Assembly (NCBI GenBank): GCA_040544425.1
Contig: JBEONO010000006.1
Location: forward strand, 62,001 to 126,000
Source of the DNA: Solimicrobium sp040544425
GTDB lineage: Bacteria > Pseudomonadota > Gammaproteobacteria > Burkholderiales > Burkholderiaceae_D
Direction of reading: 5' to 3'
Length of the DNA: 64,000 nucleotides
A program made the position numbers and the translations under genes. Below, piece by piece: positions 16,460 through 26,085 of this stretch. The notes beneath the pieces were generated by a model. It ran no database searches. It was not told the DNA's origin and worked only from the letters and a program-made list of their open reading frames with translations. Within the stretch, counting starts at the first letter, position 1, and each line of letters begins with the position of its first letter.

Positions 16460-17827
16460 TCAGAAGCTGTAACGTCCCATCAGATCAATGCGTGACAGTG
16501 TGCCGGTCTCACCCGCAAAAGTTTCGCGCTGGCCGTACATCCATTCAGCACCCAGATCGATGTTCTTGATCGGGGTATAGATCAGATTGAAAAACGTTTC
16601 CTTCAAGCTGCGGTTATTCACCGCTGCCGCGCTTTGTCCCTGATTCATGCCGAATGAGGCATTGCTGCGCAGCTTATCGCTGAACACGTGTGCATAACCC
16701 AGCACCAGACCCTTGTTGTGGTCGAAGCTGATGTTCCCGCTGCCAGGATTGATGGCGTAGCCGTTCGATCCATACAACTGATCGACATCGCCGGCGACGC
16801 GCGTGAACTGAGCCATCAGCAGATCTTTCGCACTCAGCTTGAAGCTGCCGCCGACACCAAATCCGTAGCCGTGCCTGGTCTCGCTGTCCGAACGCTTTTC
16901 GTGCTCCAGTACGCGCAGATTCAGCGCACCCCAGGCGAAGGTCTTATCGATACGTGCAACAAATTCAGGTAGTTTCTCATTGGCACTGGTGCCGCCAGAC
17001 TGGTCGACCGGATCTTCCACGGCAAGCGTCATGCGCACTGCCTTGGTCGCATCGCCAAACGCGTAGCGGACCTGCGCCCGACGCGAAAACGGTGCGCCGA
17101 TCGGGCCATTAAAGTCGACCGTTTCCGGCAGGTCATCGACGTCCATGAAAGTCGACCAGGTCTGTCCGACCAGCCAGCCGTTGTATTCACCATAAGCATG
17201 ACGCAGCCGGACCAGATTGCGTTTATCGCCGCCGTAGGAATAGAAATCAGACTCGATGGTGGTTGTTAACGGACCATCCGGCGTTGGCGTCGAACTGGCA
17301 AAACCAAGCCGCGAGGTTTCGGCCGTGAACTGTGTCTTGCCGGTCTGCCCGCCCGCATTGTTGAGCGGCTGGTTGGTCAGGTCGGAGAAGATGTCGGGCG
17401 AACTGGATTGTCTGAAATCGTGTATCGCATCCATTTCTGCGAAGCCGTAAAGATGGACCGAGGTTGTGGTGCCCGGGATCACCATGCCGCCCGGGATTGC
17501 GCTCTCGGGCACCACAGCTGGCGCAACCGATCTGGGCCGGATACGCGGATCCGGCGCGCCAAAAGCGCTGAGCTGTTTGGCCTCGATCGCCACGCGGGTC
17601 TTGAGCGTATCAACATCGCTGTGCAGTTGCTGCAGTTCTGCACCGTCGGCCTTGGCAACGTCGCGCCCCTTGAGCGTATCAACCTCCTTGTGCAGTTGCC
17701 GCAGTTCTTCCCGCATCTGCCGGATTTCGCTGCGCAGTTCGTCGTCGCTCTGCGTCTGTGCCTGGACAGGATTGACGCCACAGCCCAGGACCAGAGCGAG
17801 CGCGGAAACGACAGGATTGAATTTCAT
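16460..17827 (-). CDS. DcaP-like trimeric outer-membrane porin
   Basis: The protein is 455 residues. A signal peptide (to about residue 23, PVQAQ) is followed by a periplasmic heptad coiled coil (about 28-85, with repeated EELRQLHKEVDTLK and LQQLHSDVDTLK). A beta-barrel then starts TSVHLYGFAEMDAIHDF and ends RIDLMGRYSF, with the terminal Phe of outer-membrane barrels. The N-terminal coiled coil plus barrel is the DcaP layout; DcaP proteins take up small acids and peptides. Its place 33 bp behind the antiporter suggests it admits arginine or related substrates across the outer membrane, which is an inference. Confidence 0.85.
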   Translation of the reverse strand: MKFNPVVSALALVLGCGVNPVQAQTQSDDELRSEIRQMREELRQLHKEVDTLKGRDVAKADGAELQQLHSDVDTLKTRVAIEAKQLSAFGAPDPRIRPRSVAPAVVPESAIPGGMVIPGTTTSVHLYGFAEMDAIHDFRQSSSPDIFSDLTNQPLNNAGGQTGKTQFTAETSRLGFASSTPTPDGPLTTTIESDFYSYGGDKRNLVRLRHAYGEYNGWLVGQTWSTFMDVDDLPETVDFNGPIGAPFSRRAQVRYAFGDATKAVRMTLAVEDPVDQSGGTSANEKLPEFVARIDKTFAWGALNLRVLEHEKRSDSETRHGYGFGVGGSFKLSAKDLLMAQFTRVAGDVDQLYGSNGYAINPGSGNISFDHNKGLVLGYAHVFSDKLRSNASFGMNQGQSAAAVNNRSLKETFFNLIYTPIKNIDLGAEWMYGQRETFAGETGTLSRIDLMGRYSF

Positions 17828-17860
17828 TGGGTATTCCTTTGTGGTGATGGATTGATTGGA

Positions 17861-19387
17861 TTACGGCGCATACACCTGACCCAGATGTCCGGTGAACAGC
17901 ATCCAAATTGCGATCGCTGCCAGCACCACCAGCACTGCCGCAACAGCCATTTCGATCCGGTTGAAAACTGGTTCGGTCGGTGCATGTTCCCGGCGTGCCC
18001 AGACAAACACCAGATTACCCAGCGCAAAGAACACGGCACCGGCAATCATGTATTGAAGACCCGCCGCATACACCAGCCAGAGCCCGTAAACCGTGCCCAG
18101 CACGCTGCTGACCAGCGCCCCGGTTTTGCCCATTTTCGCACTGGCCGGATACTGGCCGGTGGCCATCAGCTTCCACAGAAAGCCGGTGGCACCGATATAG
18201 GCCGGCAGGATCATCACACCGGTGATCGACAGCATGACATTCCAGGCATTGTTCGAGAAATACATCAGGATCATCATAACCTGCATCACGGCGGTGGATA
18301 CCCACAGCGAGACCGAAGCCGCGCCGTTCTTGTTATTGGTGGCAAACACTTTCGGATAGGTGCCGTCCCTGGCCGCAGCCCAGGGCAGTTCGGCAACCAG
18401 CATGGTCCACACCAGCCAGCAGGCCAGCACCGCGAGCAGCACCCCGCCGTTGATAAAGTATTCGCCCCACTTGCCGACAATCGAACCGAGGATCGCCGCC
18501 ATGGATGGCGGCGCGATGGCGGCCAGCTGCGCTTGGGTCATGACGCCGAAAGGCAGAATCGAGATCAGCACATACAGCAGCACGGTGACCAGAAAGCCCA
18601 TCAAGGTTGCACTGCTGACCGTCTTGGCATCCGATTTGGAGGACATCACCACCGCGCCTTCAATCCCGATAAACACCCACAGCGTCACCAGCATGGTGCT
18701 CTTGACTTGGGTGAGCAGACTTCCCAGTGGCTTGCTGCCCGCAACGTTATCGCTCACATTGCCCCAGAAATCGGCGGTGAACATGCCTGCCTTCATCGAG
18801 ATTGCCAACACACCGACGAAGACAGCGATCGGCACGAATTTGGCAATCGTGCCGATCACATTCAGGGACGCCGCACTCTTGACGCCGCGCAGCACCAGCC
18901 AGTTCAGGACCCAGAACACCAGCGATCCGAGCACAACCGCCATCCAGGTATTGCCGCCTTTGAAGTAGGGTGGGAAAAAATAATTGAGCGTGTCCATCAG
19001 CAGCACGGCAAAACCGACATTACCGAACGCCGACGACAGCCAATAGCCCCAGGCGATCTGGAACCCGGCAAATTTGCCGAAGCCCAGACGCGAGTACATG
19101 TAGATACCGGCGGTGATCTCGGGCTTGATGTCGGCCAGCACCTGAAAGGTGCGCGCCAAAAAGAAAATGCCCAGGCCCGATACCAGCCAGCCGATCAGCA
19201 CGGCGCCAAGCGAGGCATGCTGGGCCATGTTCTGAGGCAGATTGAAAGCCCCGCCTCCGACCATCGCACCGATCACCAGCAGGGTCATGGAAACCAGACC
19301 AAGCTTGTGACTGGCTTGGGGAATTGTGGCCTGGGCCGCTGATCCGGCTTGGGGAATGCCGGCTACGGGAATGGCAATGTCAGTCAT
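17861..19387 (-). CDS. arcD: ArcD-like arginine/ornithine antiporter (APC superfamily)
   Basis: The protein is 508 residues with about 12-13 membrane segments. The start (KLGLVSMTLLVIGAMVGGGAFNLPQNMA) has the glycine-rich TM1 motif of basic amino acid/polyamine antiporters. The next part (GVYMYSRLGFG-like, IAWGYWLSSAFGNVGFAVLL, VLRGVKSAASLN) closely follows Pseudomonas ArcD in layout. It likely exchanges arginine for ornithine, or for agmatine/putrescine given the decarboxylases upstream. It starts 3 bp after the upstream stop, with AAGGAT overlapping that stop, so it is coupled to the decarboxylase gene. Which product it exports is not decided by sequence alone. Confidence 0.85.
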   Translation of the reverse strand: MTDIAIPVAGIPQAGSAAQATIPQASHKLGLVSMTLLVIGAMVGGGAFNLPQNMAQHASLGAVLIGWLVSGLGIFFLARTFQVLADIKPEITAGIYMYSRLGFGKFAGFQIAWGYWLSSAFGNVGFAVLLMDTLNYFFPPYFKGGNTWMAVVLGSLVFWVLNWLVLRGVKSAASLNVIGTIAKFVPIAVFVGVLAISMKAGMFTADFWGNVSDNVAGSKPLGSLLTQVKSTMLVTLWVFIGIEGAVVMSSKSDAKTVSSATLMGFLVTVLLYVLISILPFGVMTQAQLAAIAPPSMAAILGSIVGKWGEYFINGGVLLAVLACWLVWTMLVAELPWAAARDGTYPKVFATNNKNGAASVSLWVSTAVMQVMMILMYFSNNAWNVMLSITGVMILPAYIGATGFLWKLMATGQYPASAKMGKTGALVSSVLGTVYGLWLVYAAGLQYMIAGAVFFALGNLVFVWARREHAPTEPVFNRIEMAVAAVLVVLAAIAIWMLFTGHLGQVYAP

Positions 19388-19390
19388 GAT

Positions 19391-21727
19391 TTAATCCTTG
19401 GAGATACATAAAATGTGATACAGGCCATCGACGATTTCCACGCCATGGATGTCGTGGGCAAAACCAGGCATCTCGGCATCAAATGCCTCGAGTGCCTGCA
19501 AATAAGCGAGCAGCGGCCCATCGGCCGCACCGGCGTTTTCACCGGGCATCAGCAAGGGAATGCCGGGTGGATAGGGCACCACGCCGGTGGCCACGGTGCG
19601 ACCGGCCATCTGCGCCAGCGGCAGCGATTCCACGCGGTTATTGACCAGACGTTCATAAGCGGCCACCGGCGACAGAACCGGCACCGGCAACACGCCGAAT
19701 GCCGCCGCCATGAGCTCGGTAGTCCGGTGTTTCTTGAGTGCGGCAAACATCAGCGCCGACAGCTCGCCGACTCCGAGCTTGCCGTAGTGCTGTGGATAGG
19801 CGGCGGCCAGCGCCGGAATGGCGACGGTCAGTGCGGTGTTGGCGAGGATGTCGCGATGCACGCCCAGCAGCGCGTTCAGCAGCGTGCCCCACTTGCCGCG
19901 CGTCACGCCCATCGAGAACAGGAACAGGCTGGTGAAATCGGTCGTCTTTTCCACCACGATGCCCTGGGCATCCAGACAGGCGGCCAGCACCGCTGCCGGT
20001 ACGCCCGTTGCCATCAGCTTGCCGTCACGCCCCATACCGGGTGTCAGCACCGACACCTTGATCGGATCGAGCATGCAGTAGCCGTCTTCCAGTCCGGCGA
20101 AACCGTGCCAGTCCTCGCCCGGATGCAGCACCCAGGCCTGCGGATTCTGCGCCAGGCGCAGCGGATCGGCGAGGTGGAATGGCGTGGTTTTGCCAGCACC
20201 CTGGCCACCCTCGCTTTCATCAACCAGGTCCGGCTGCCAGGCCGTGAAGAACCAGTCGCCCCGGGCTTCGAACTCGGCATTCAGGCGCGCAAGCGTCTGC
20301 CGGAAAGCAATCGCCTCGCTGATGGTTTCGTCGGTCAGTGCCTTGCCGGACGGGCCATCCATCATGGCCGCGGCGACATCGTTGGAGGCAATGATGGCGT
20401 ACTGCGGCGAGGTCGAAGCGTGCATCATGAACGCCTCGTTGAAGCGCGCATGGTCAATGGGTTTGCGGCCATCGCGCACATGGATGTAGGACGCCTGCGA
20501 CAGCCCGGCCAGCAGCTTGTGGGTCGACTGGGTTGCGAACACGGTCGGGCGGTCCTGGTCCGGCTTGCCGGGCGCACCCCGCATGGCATAGCGTCCGGCG
20601 TACAGGGGATTAAAGCGCGCGTACCCAAACCAGGCTTCATCGAAATGCAGCCGGTCGACGGATTTGCCCAGCACCTCCTCGACCAGATCGACGTCATAGC
20701 ACAGGCCGTCGTAGGTCGAGTTGGTAATCACGGCATGCATCGCATGCGGCGTAATTTTTTCGGTGACCAGCGGATTGGCCGCGATGCTGTCGGCCACAGC
20801 TTCAGCCGTCAGCCGCGAGGCCGGAATCGGGCCGATCAAACCGAGGTAGTTCCGAACCGGCATCAGGTAGGTAGGAATCGCTCCCGACAAAGTCATCGCG
20901 TGTTCGACCGATTTGTGGCAGTTGCGATCGCACAGCGCGATCTGGTCGCGCGTGACGCTGGACATCAGAATCACCCGGTTTGAGGTTGATGAGCCGTTGG
21001 TGACAAAGTAGGTCCTATCCGCCCCGAATACGCGCGCGGCGTTGTGTTCGGCAGCACCGATGGGACCGGAGTGATCGAGCAGGGAACCAAGTTCGCCGAC
21101 CGAAATCGACAGGTCCGAACGAAACAGCTCCTCGCCGAAAAACTCCACAAATGCGCGCCCGGCCGGATGCTTCAGGAACGCGATGCCGCCAGCATGTCCG
21201 GGTGTGTGCCAGGAATATTCATACTGATCCGCGAAGCTGGTCAGTGCCTTGAACATCGGCGGCAACAGCGTGGCCCGGTAACGATCAATGGCCGCGCTGA
21301 TTCTGCCGCCGATGAAGTCGGTAGTATCTTCAAACAGCCACACGTAGTCGTTGACTTCAGCGAGCACTGCCGCCGGGATCTCGGCCAGCGAACCGCTGGC
21401 AGCCAGCAAAAAGATCGGCAGGCGCGCCGAACGCGAGCGCACCGCATTGATGACCTTGCGCGCACTCGCATGATCCTCGGCACCGGCCAGATTCCAGTCG
21501 ATCAGCACCGCCTGCAACAGTGAATGCATGGCAATCTGCGCCACCGCCTCGCTCTCCGAGGCCGCCTCGATCACATCGATGTCGCGTTGTCCGATTGCCC
21601 TGATCAGCGCGGCCGTGGCACGCGTGGCGGCGTTCTCGTTGCCGGCGCCGTTGTGAACCACCAGAACCCGACGCTGATAAGGGACCCCGGGTATCTGCGG
21701 CATCATGCCGTTGCTCGGTTTGTTCAT
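19391..21727 (-). CDS. Orn/Lys/Arg decarboxylase, biodegradative arginine-type
   Basis: The protein is 778 residues. A response-regulator-like wing domain (about 1-150) is followed by the PLP fold-I core and the C-terminal domain. The PLP lysine is in STHKLLAGLSQAS. Other core blocks are TPGHAGGIAF, DLSISVGELGSLLDHSGP, VTNGSSTSNR, DRNCHKSVEHA and ITNSTYDGLCYD. These are closer to AdiA-type arginine decarboxylase than to SpeC/SpeF. The reaction would consume a cytoplasmic proton and yield agmatine (or cadaverine if lysine is the substrate). Its ATG overlaps the stop of the upstream decarboxylase by 4 bp, so the pair is translationally coupled. Confidence 0.88.
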   Translation of the reverse strand: MNKPSNGMMPQIPGVPYQRRVLVVHNGAGNENAATRATAALIRAIGQRDIDVIEAASESEAVAQIAMHSLLQAVLIDWNLAGAEDHASARKVINAVRSRSARLPIFLLAASGSLAEIPAAVLAEVNDYVWLFEDTTDFIGGRISAAIDRYRATLLPPMFKALTSFADQYEYSWHTPGHAGGIAFLKHPAGRAFVEFFGEELFRSDLSISVGELGSLLDHSGPIGAAEHNAARVFGADRTYFVTNGSSTSNRVILMSSVTRDQIALCDRNCHKSVEHAMTLSGAIPTYLMPVRNYLGLIGPIPASRLTAEAVADSIAANPLVTEKITPHAMHAVITNSTYDGLCYDVDLVEEVLGKSVDRLHFDEAWFGYARFNPLYAGRYAMRGAPGKPDQDRPTVFATQSTHKLLAGLSQASYIHVRDGRKPIDHARFNEAFMMHASTSPQYAIIASNDVAAAMMDGPSGKALTDETISEAIAFRQTLARLNAEFEARGDWFFTAWQPDLVDESEGGQGAGKTTPFHLADPLRLAQNPQAWVLHPGEDWHGFAGLEDGYCMLDPIKVSVLTPGMGRDGKLMATGVPAAVLAACLDAQGIVVEKTTDFTSLFLFSMGVTRGKWGTLLNALLGVHRDILANTALTVAIPALAAAYPQHYGKLGVGELSALMFAALKKHRTTELMAAAFGVLPVPVLSPVAAYERLVNNRVESLPLAQMAGRTVATGVVPYPPGIPLLMPGENAGAADGPLLAYLQALEAFDAEMPGFAHDIHGVEIVDGLYHILCISKD

Positions 21728-24099
21728 AGTGACTCCTGTACGACGTAAGTGTGGAATACCACCCGGCCGTCGATATTGTCGGCATACACGCCCTGCACCT
21801 CAAACTCGAAGCCGGGAAAGCGGTTGAACGATTCCTCGAACGCGAGGAAGTAATCCAGCATCGGCTGGGCATGTGCGTCGTAGCGTTCGCCGGGCACGAC
21901 AATCCCGATTCCGGGCGGATAGATCAGGGCCAGCGTGGCCGAGATACGCCCCTTGCATTGTGTCAGTGGCAGATAGTCGACCTGATTGCCGACGAAGGCT
22001 TCGGTGGCCTGTTGCACCGACATCGCCTGTTCGGGAAAATGTTCGCTGCGAAAGCAGGCGCGCTGCAGTGCGGCGATATTGTGCTCGCGATAAAACGCAT
22101 GCATCTCGTCGCACAGTTGCTGCAGCGTGTAGCCGGCATAGCGCTGCGGATAACGCGCCAGCATCGCAGGCATTACCTCGGCCAGCGGTGCGTTGGCGTC
22201 ATACAGATTCTTGAACGCGACCAGACGCGAGATCAGCGAAGCACACTTGCCCGCTTCCACTGCCGGGGTCATCAGAAACAGGATGCTGTTCAGGTCGCAC
22301 TTCTCGGGAACTATATTATGCTCGCGCAGATATTGCGCCAGCAGCGTGGCCGGAACGCCGAATTGCGCGTAGTCGCCAGTAGCGCGGTCAAAGCCCGGTG
22401 TGATCAGGGTCAGTTTATTCGGATCGGTCATCGCCCAGCCGCTCGTGGCATTGGCAAAACCATGCCAGGCGGCGTCCGGTGTCAGCGCCCAGCAGGCCGG
22501 TTCGCGCGCCAGCACCTCAGTGGGCAGGTCTTCCCAGGGCACAGCGGAACAGGGTGCCGTAAATTTGGACTCTTCTATCGTTACCACATCGGGCACGAAC
22601 GGGTCGAAAAACCAGGCACCGCGTTCATCACTGGCGGCCGCGACAAACTGGTTTTTGAGTGCGCGCAATTTTTTTCGGACCTCGATGCCAATCCTGATCG
22701 TATCGTCCCACAATACCTGGCCGTTGCGTCCCTTGTGCATGCGCGCGTCGACGTCCAGACTGGCGAACAGGGGATAGAACGGTGAGGTCGAGCAATGCAG
22801 CATGAACATTTCATTAAAGCGCCGATGTCCGGTGCGGCGCGTCTGCCCTTTGATGTGTTCGTCGCGCACGTGGATCTGCGAGGCCTGGGAAAATCCGGCC
22901 AGCTGTTTGTGGGTCGACTGGGTGGCAATGATGCCCGGACTGGCCGCGTCGAGATGCTCCAGTCCCATGGCAAAGTGACCGGCGAACAGCGGATGAAATT
23001 TCATGAACCCGGCCCAGGCTTCGTCGAAATGCACGTAGTCGCACAGATGGCCAATGCGCTTGATCAGACTGCCTGCGTTGTAAATGGTGCCGTCATAACT
23101 GCACTGTTCGACTATCGCCAGGCGAAACGGCCGCTCGCGCTTCCAGGCCTCCTTGTCAGTGACCAGCGGATGATTGCGGATCTGCTCGCGCAGCCGGTCC
23201 TCGTCGAGCGCATCGAAATCAATCGGACCGATCAAGCCTTGCGGGTTGCGGTCGGTCTCGACATAAATCGGAATCGCGCCCGCCAGCACCAGCGCACCCT
23301 GATGATTGGATTTGTGGTTGTTGCGGTCAAACAGCACCAGGTCGCCGCGTTTGAGCATGGCAGAGGTGACCACCTTGTTTGAGGTCGAGGTGCCGTTGAG
23401 AATGAAGTAGGTGCGGTCGGCACCGAATACCTTGGCCGCTTCCATCTGCGCAGCCAGCGCCGGTCCGACGTGGGTCAGCAGGTCGCCCAGTTCAGGTACC
23501 GAGTTGTCGATATCGTTGCGAAACACCGCCTCGCCCAGATGTTCCACGAACAGTCGTCCGGCCGGGCTGCGACGATAGAATTCGCCACCCTGGTGACCCG
23601 GACAGGTCCACATCTGATTGCCTTCATAGTCGTATTCCATCAGGGCGCCAAAGAATGGCGGTGTCAGTCCGGCGGCGTACTGTTCCAGCGCGTAAATCGT
23701 TTCCCGGGCCGAGAAACCCGGAGTTTCCTGATCGAGATAGATGTAGCCGGTGACCTCGCCGAGCGGGGCGATCGACAGCGCCTCAACACCCTTCAGTTCG
23801 CCGATCAGATAGATCGGCGTATCCAGCCCGCGCTGGTGGCGGATGGTGTGGATCAGAGCGTGCACTCCGGTTTCATCCTGGTCGTCCAGCGCCAGCAGGA
23901 AGCAACCGATTGCCATATCGCTTTCCGCTGCAACCGTGGCGCCTTCCAGCGTCGGCACGACATCAATCCGATAATTGAACTCGTCCAGTTTGTCGAGCAG
24001 ACGTTGCACCAACTGGGCCTCGTTGCTATCCGGTTCGTGTACGAACACCGGGCTGTACAGCATGAAATGAAATAAGGTGTGGTACGGGATGGCCATCAT
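21724..24099 (-). CDS. Orn/Lys/Arg decarboxylase, ornithine decarboxylase type (SpeC/SpeF-like)
   Basis: The protein is 791 residues: wing domain (about 10-150), PLP core and C-terminal domain. The PLP lysine is in STHKQLAGFSQASQIH. The blocks CPGHQGGEFYRRSPAGRLF, LNGTSTSNKV, DRNNHKSNHQGAL, CSYDGTIYNA and VPEKCDLNSILFLMTP match SpeC/SpeF ornithine decarboxylases. The product putrescine could be exported or used. It would drain the ornithine made by the deiminase pathway. An ATG at 24099 with CCGAGG upstream is preferred over an in-frame TTG at 24114. It shares only general similarity with the next gene, so this is an old paralogue pair rather than a recent duplication. Confidence 0.88.
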   Translation of the reverse strand: MMAIPYHTLFHFMLYSPVFVHEPDSNEAQLVQRLLDKLDEFNYRIDVVPTLEGATVAAESDMAIGCFLLALDDQDETGVHALIHTIRHQRGLDTPIYLIGELKGVEALSIAPLGEVTGYIYLDQETPGFSARETIYALEQYAAGLTPPFFGALMEYDYEGNQMWTCPGHQGGEFYRRSPAGRLFVEHLGEAVFRNDIDNSVPELGDLLTHVGPALAAQMEAAKVFGADRTYFILNGTSTSNKVVTSAMLKRGDLVLFDRNNHKSNHQGALVLAGAIPIYVETDRNPQGLIGPIDFDALDEDRLREQIRNHPLVTDKEAWKRERPFRLAIVEQCSYDGTIYNAGSLIKRIGHLCDYVHFDEAWAGFMKFHPLFAGHFAMGLEHLDAASPGIIATQSTHKQLAGFSQASQIHVRDEHIKGQTRRTGHRRFNEMFMLHCSTSPFYPLFASLDVDARMHKGRNGQVLWDDTIRIGIEVRKKLRALKNQFVAAASDERGAWFFDPFVPDVVTIEESKFTAPCSAVPWEDLPTEVLAREPACWALTPDAAWHGFANATSGWAMTDPNKLTLITPGFDRATGDYAQFGVPATLLAQYLREHNIVPEKCDLNSILFLMTPAVEAGKCASLISRLVAFKNLYDANAPLAEVMPAMLARYPQRYAGYTLQQLCDEMHAFYREHNIAALQRACFRSEHFPEQAMSVQQATEAFVGNQVDYLPLTQCKGRISATLALIYPPGIGIVVPGERYDAHAQPMLDYFLAFEESFNRFPGFEFEVQGVYADNIDGRVVFHTYVVQESL

Positions 24100-24139
24100 A
24101 AACCTCGGAGTCAATGTATTTGTGGGTGGAAAAATTCAA

Positions 24140-25051
24140 TCAGTCAGGACAGATCTCGGTACCGGCATCGCCACTCAGCATGGCTTCGATCTGATCGAGC
24201 GAACCGATCAAGGCGCGATGCCCGGTCGCCGTCACGAAAGCGCAGGCCGCCTCGACCTTGGGCCCCATCGAACCGGCGTGAAAATCGTGCCGGGCCAGTT
24301 GCTGCGGTGTGGTCTTGCCGATTGGGCTTTGCTGCGGCAGACCCCAGTCGAGAAATACCGCAGACACATCAGTGGCAATGATCAGATAATCCACTTCCAG
24401 CACACGCGCCAGCAGTGCGCTGCAATAGTCCTTGTCGATCACCGCATCAACGCCGTGCAGCTGCAGACTGTCCTTGGGCGGCGCCACAGGAATGCCGCCG
24501 CCACCGGCAGCGATGACCAGCGCGTTATGCTCGAGCAGCCAGCGGATCGGATCAACGCCGAGTACCGCTACCGGTCGTGGTGAGGCGACCAGACGACGCA
24601 TGCCGCTGCCGTCCGGACCCATGGTCCAGTGGTTTTTTTCGGCCAGCAGTTGCGCTTCTTGCGCGGTGTAGACCGGCCCGATTGGTTTGCTGGGATGATC
24701 GAAAGCGGGATCAACCAGATCGACCTCGACCCGGGTCAGCAAGGTTGCCACGGCGCGCGAGCGCGGCAGCAGGTTGGTCAGCTCCTGCTCCAGCAGATAG
24801 CCGATCATGCCGTCGGTCTGGGCGCCCAGCACGTCCAGCCCGTCGACCGACCTGGCGTCGTAAGCGTTCTCCTGCAATGCCAGCAAGCCGACCTGCGGGC
24901 CGTTGCCGTGGGTGACCACCAGTTGATGGGACACCGCAACCTTCGCCAGCTGCGCGGCAGCCACCCGGATGTTATTCAGCTGATTCTCAAAACTTTGTAC
25001 CTGCCCGCGCCGCAGCAGTGCATTGCCGCCCAGCGCCACCAGCAGCTTCAT
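24140..25051 (-). CDS. arcC: carbamate kinase
   Basis: The protein is 303 residues and matches carbamate kinase over its length: LVALGGNALLRRG, VVTHGNGPQVGLLALQ, DVLGAQTDGMIGYLLEQEL, VIAAGGGGIPV, DKDYCSALLARVL and the C-terminal GSMGPKVEAACAFV. It makes ATP from carbamoyl phosphate and ADP, the energy-yielding step of arginine deiminase fermentation. Its ATG overlaps the stop of arcB by 4 bp. A 40-bp gap with a ribosome-binding site leads into the ornithine decarboxylase. Confidence 0.96.
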   Translation of the reverse strand: MKLLVALGGNALLRRGQVQSFENQLNNIRVAAAQLAKVAVSHQLVVTHGNGPQVGLLALQENAYDARSVDGLDVLGAQTDGMIGYLLEQELTNLLPRSRAVATLLTRVEVDLVDPAFDHPSKPIGPVYTAQEAQLLAEKNHWTMGPDGSGMRRLVASPRPVAVLGVDPIRWLLEHNALVIAAGGGGIPVAPPKDSLQLHGVDAVIDKDYCSALLARVLEVDYLIIATDVSAVFLDWGLPQQSPIGKTTPQQLARHDFHAGSMGPKVEAACAFVTATGHRALIGSLDQIEAMLSGDAGTEICPD

Positions 25052-26046
25052 GCCAGTGCCGCCACCAGCGCTGCCTTGATGGTATGCATCCGGTTTTCCG
25101 CCTGGGTGAACACCACCGAGGCATCGGATTCAAATACCTCATCGGTGACCTCGACTTCCTTGAGACCAAAGCGCTCGTGAATCTGGCGGCCAATTTCGGT
25201 GTCGAGATTATGGTAAGACGGCAGACAATGCATGAAACGCGCGCGCGGTTTGCCGGTCGCGTTCATCAGTGCGGTGGTGACCTGATACGGCAGCAGCTGG
25301 GCGATCCGCTCTTTCCATACCTCGTCCGCTTCGCCCATCGACACCCAGACATCGGTGTACAGAAAGTCGGCACCGGCCACGGCTTTGAGCGGATCCGTCT
25401 CGAGCGTAATGCGTGCACCGGTGCTGCGCGCCAGTTCACGCATCTCGGCCACCAGTTCGGCCGGGGGCTGCAAAGCGAGCGGCGCGGCAATGCGCACATC
25501 CATACCCATCTTGGTCCCGCCGATCAGCAGGGAACAACCCATATTGAAACGAGCGTCGCCCAGATAACAGAACGCCAGCTCGTGCAGCGGCTTTTCGCCG
25601 AATTCCTGCATTGTCATCAGATCGGCCAGAATCTGGGTCGGATGCGACTCGTCGGTCAGTCCGTTCCAGATCGGCACATGAGAATAGCGTGCCAGTTCTT
25701 CGACGGCACTTTGATGGAAGCCGCGGTATTCGATGCCATCGAACAGCCGCCCGAGCACACGTGCCGTGTCCTTGAGTGATTCGGTTTTGCCGATGTGCGA
25801 GCCGGCGGCATCGAGGTAGGTGACATGGCCACCCTGATCGTGCATCGCGACTTCGAACGAGCAGCGCGTGCGGGTCGAGGCTTTCTCAAAAATCAGCGCG
25901 ACATTCTTGCCCTTCAAACGCGGTTGTTCCGTGCCCGCATATTTGGCACGCTTGAGTTCAATGGCCAGGTCGAGCAGAAATCGGATATCACGGGGTGCAA
26001 AATCCTTCAGTTCCAGCAGACTACGGTTGCGCAGGTTATAGCTCAT
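25048..26046 (-). CDS. arcB: ornithine carbamoyltransferase (catabolic)
   Basis: The protein is about 332 residues. Carbamoyl-phosphate site FEKASTRTRCSFEVA, HPTQILADLMTMQEF, and the ornithine loop FMHCLPSYHN are all present. The N-terminus MSYNLRNRSLLELKDF is typical of catabolic OTCases. It converts citrulline and phosphate to ornithine and carbamoyl phosphate. ATG at 26046 is chosen on this similarity; an ATG two codons upstream (26052) is equally possible. It lies 33 bp after arcA and overlaps arcC. Confidence 0.95.
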   Translation of the reverse strand: MSYNLRNRSLLELKDFAPRDIRFLLDLAIELKRAKYAGTEQPRLKGKNVALIFEKASTRTRCSFEVAMHDQGGHVTYLDAAGSHIGKTESLKDTARVLGRLFDGIEYRGFHQSAVEELARYSHVPIWNGLTDESHPTQILADLMTMQEFGEKPLHELAFCYLGDARFNMGCSLLIGGTKMGMDVRIAAPLALQPPAELVAEMRELARSTGARITLETDPLKAVAGADFLYTDVWVSMGEADEVWKERIAQLLPYQVTTALMNATGKPRARFMHCLPSYHNLDTEIGRQIHERFGLKEVEVTDEVFESDASVVFTQAENRMHTIKAALVAALA

Positions 26047-26085
26047 GATCATTTCATTTTCGTGGAGCCCGGAACAGCCGGGTAA

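Noticed and set aside
17408..19342. 644-codon open frame on the plus strand
   Set aside because: It lies opposite the arcD-like gene; its His/Arg/Gln-rich product without recognisable domains is typical of an antisense shadow in GC-rich DNA.
19415..20983. 522-codon open frame on the plus strand
   Set aside because: It is antisense to the arginine-type decarboxylase, which has full family motifs; the plus-strand product shows none.
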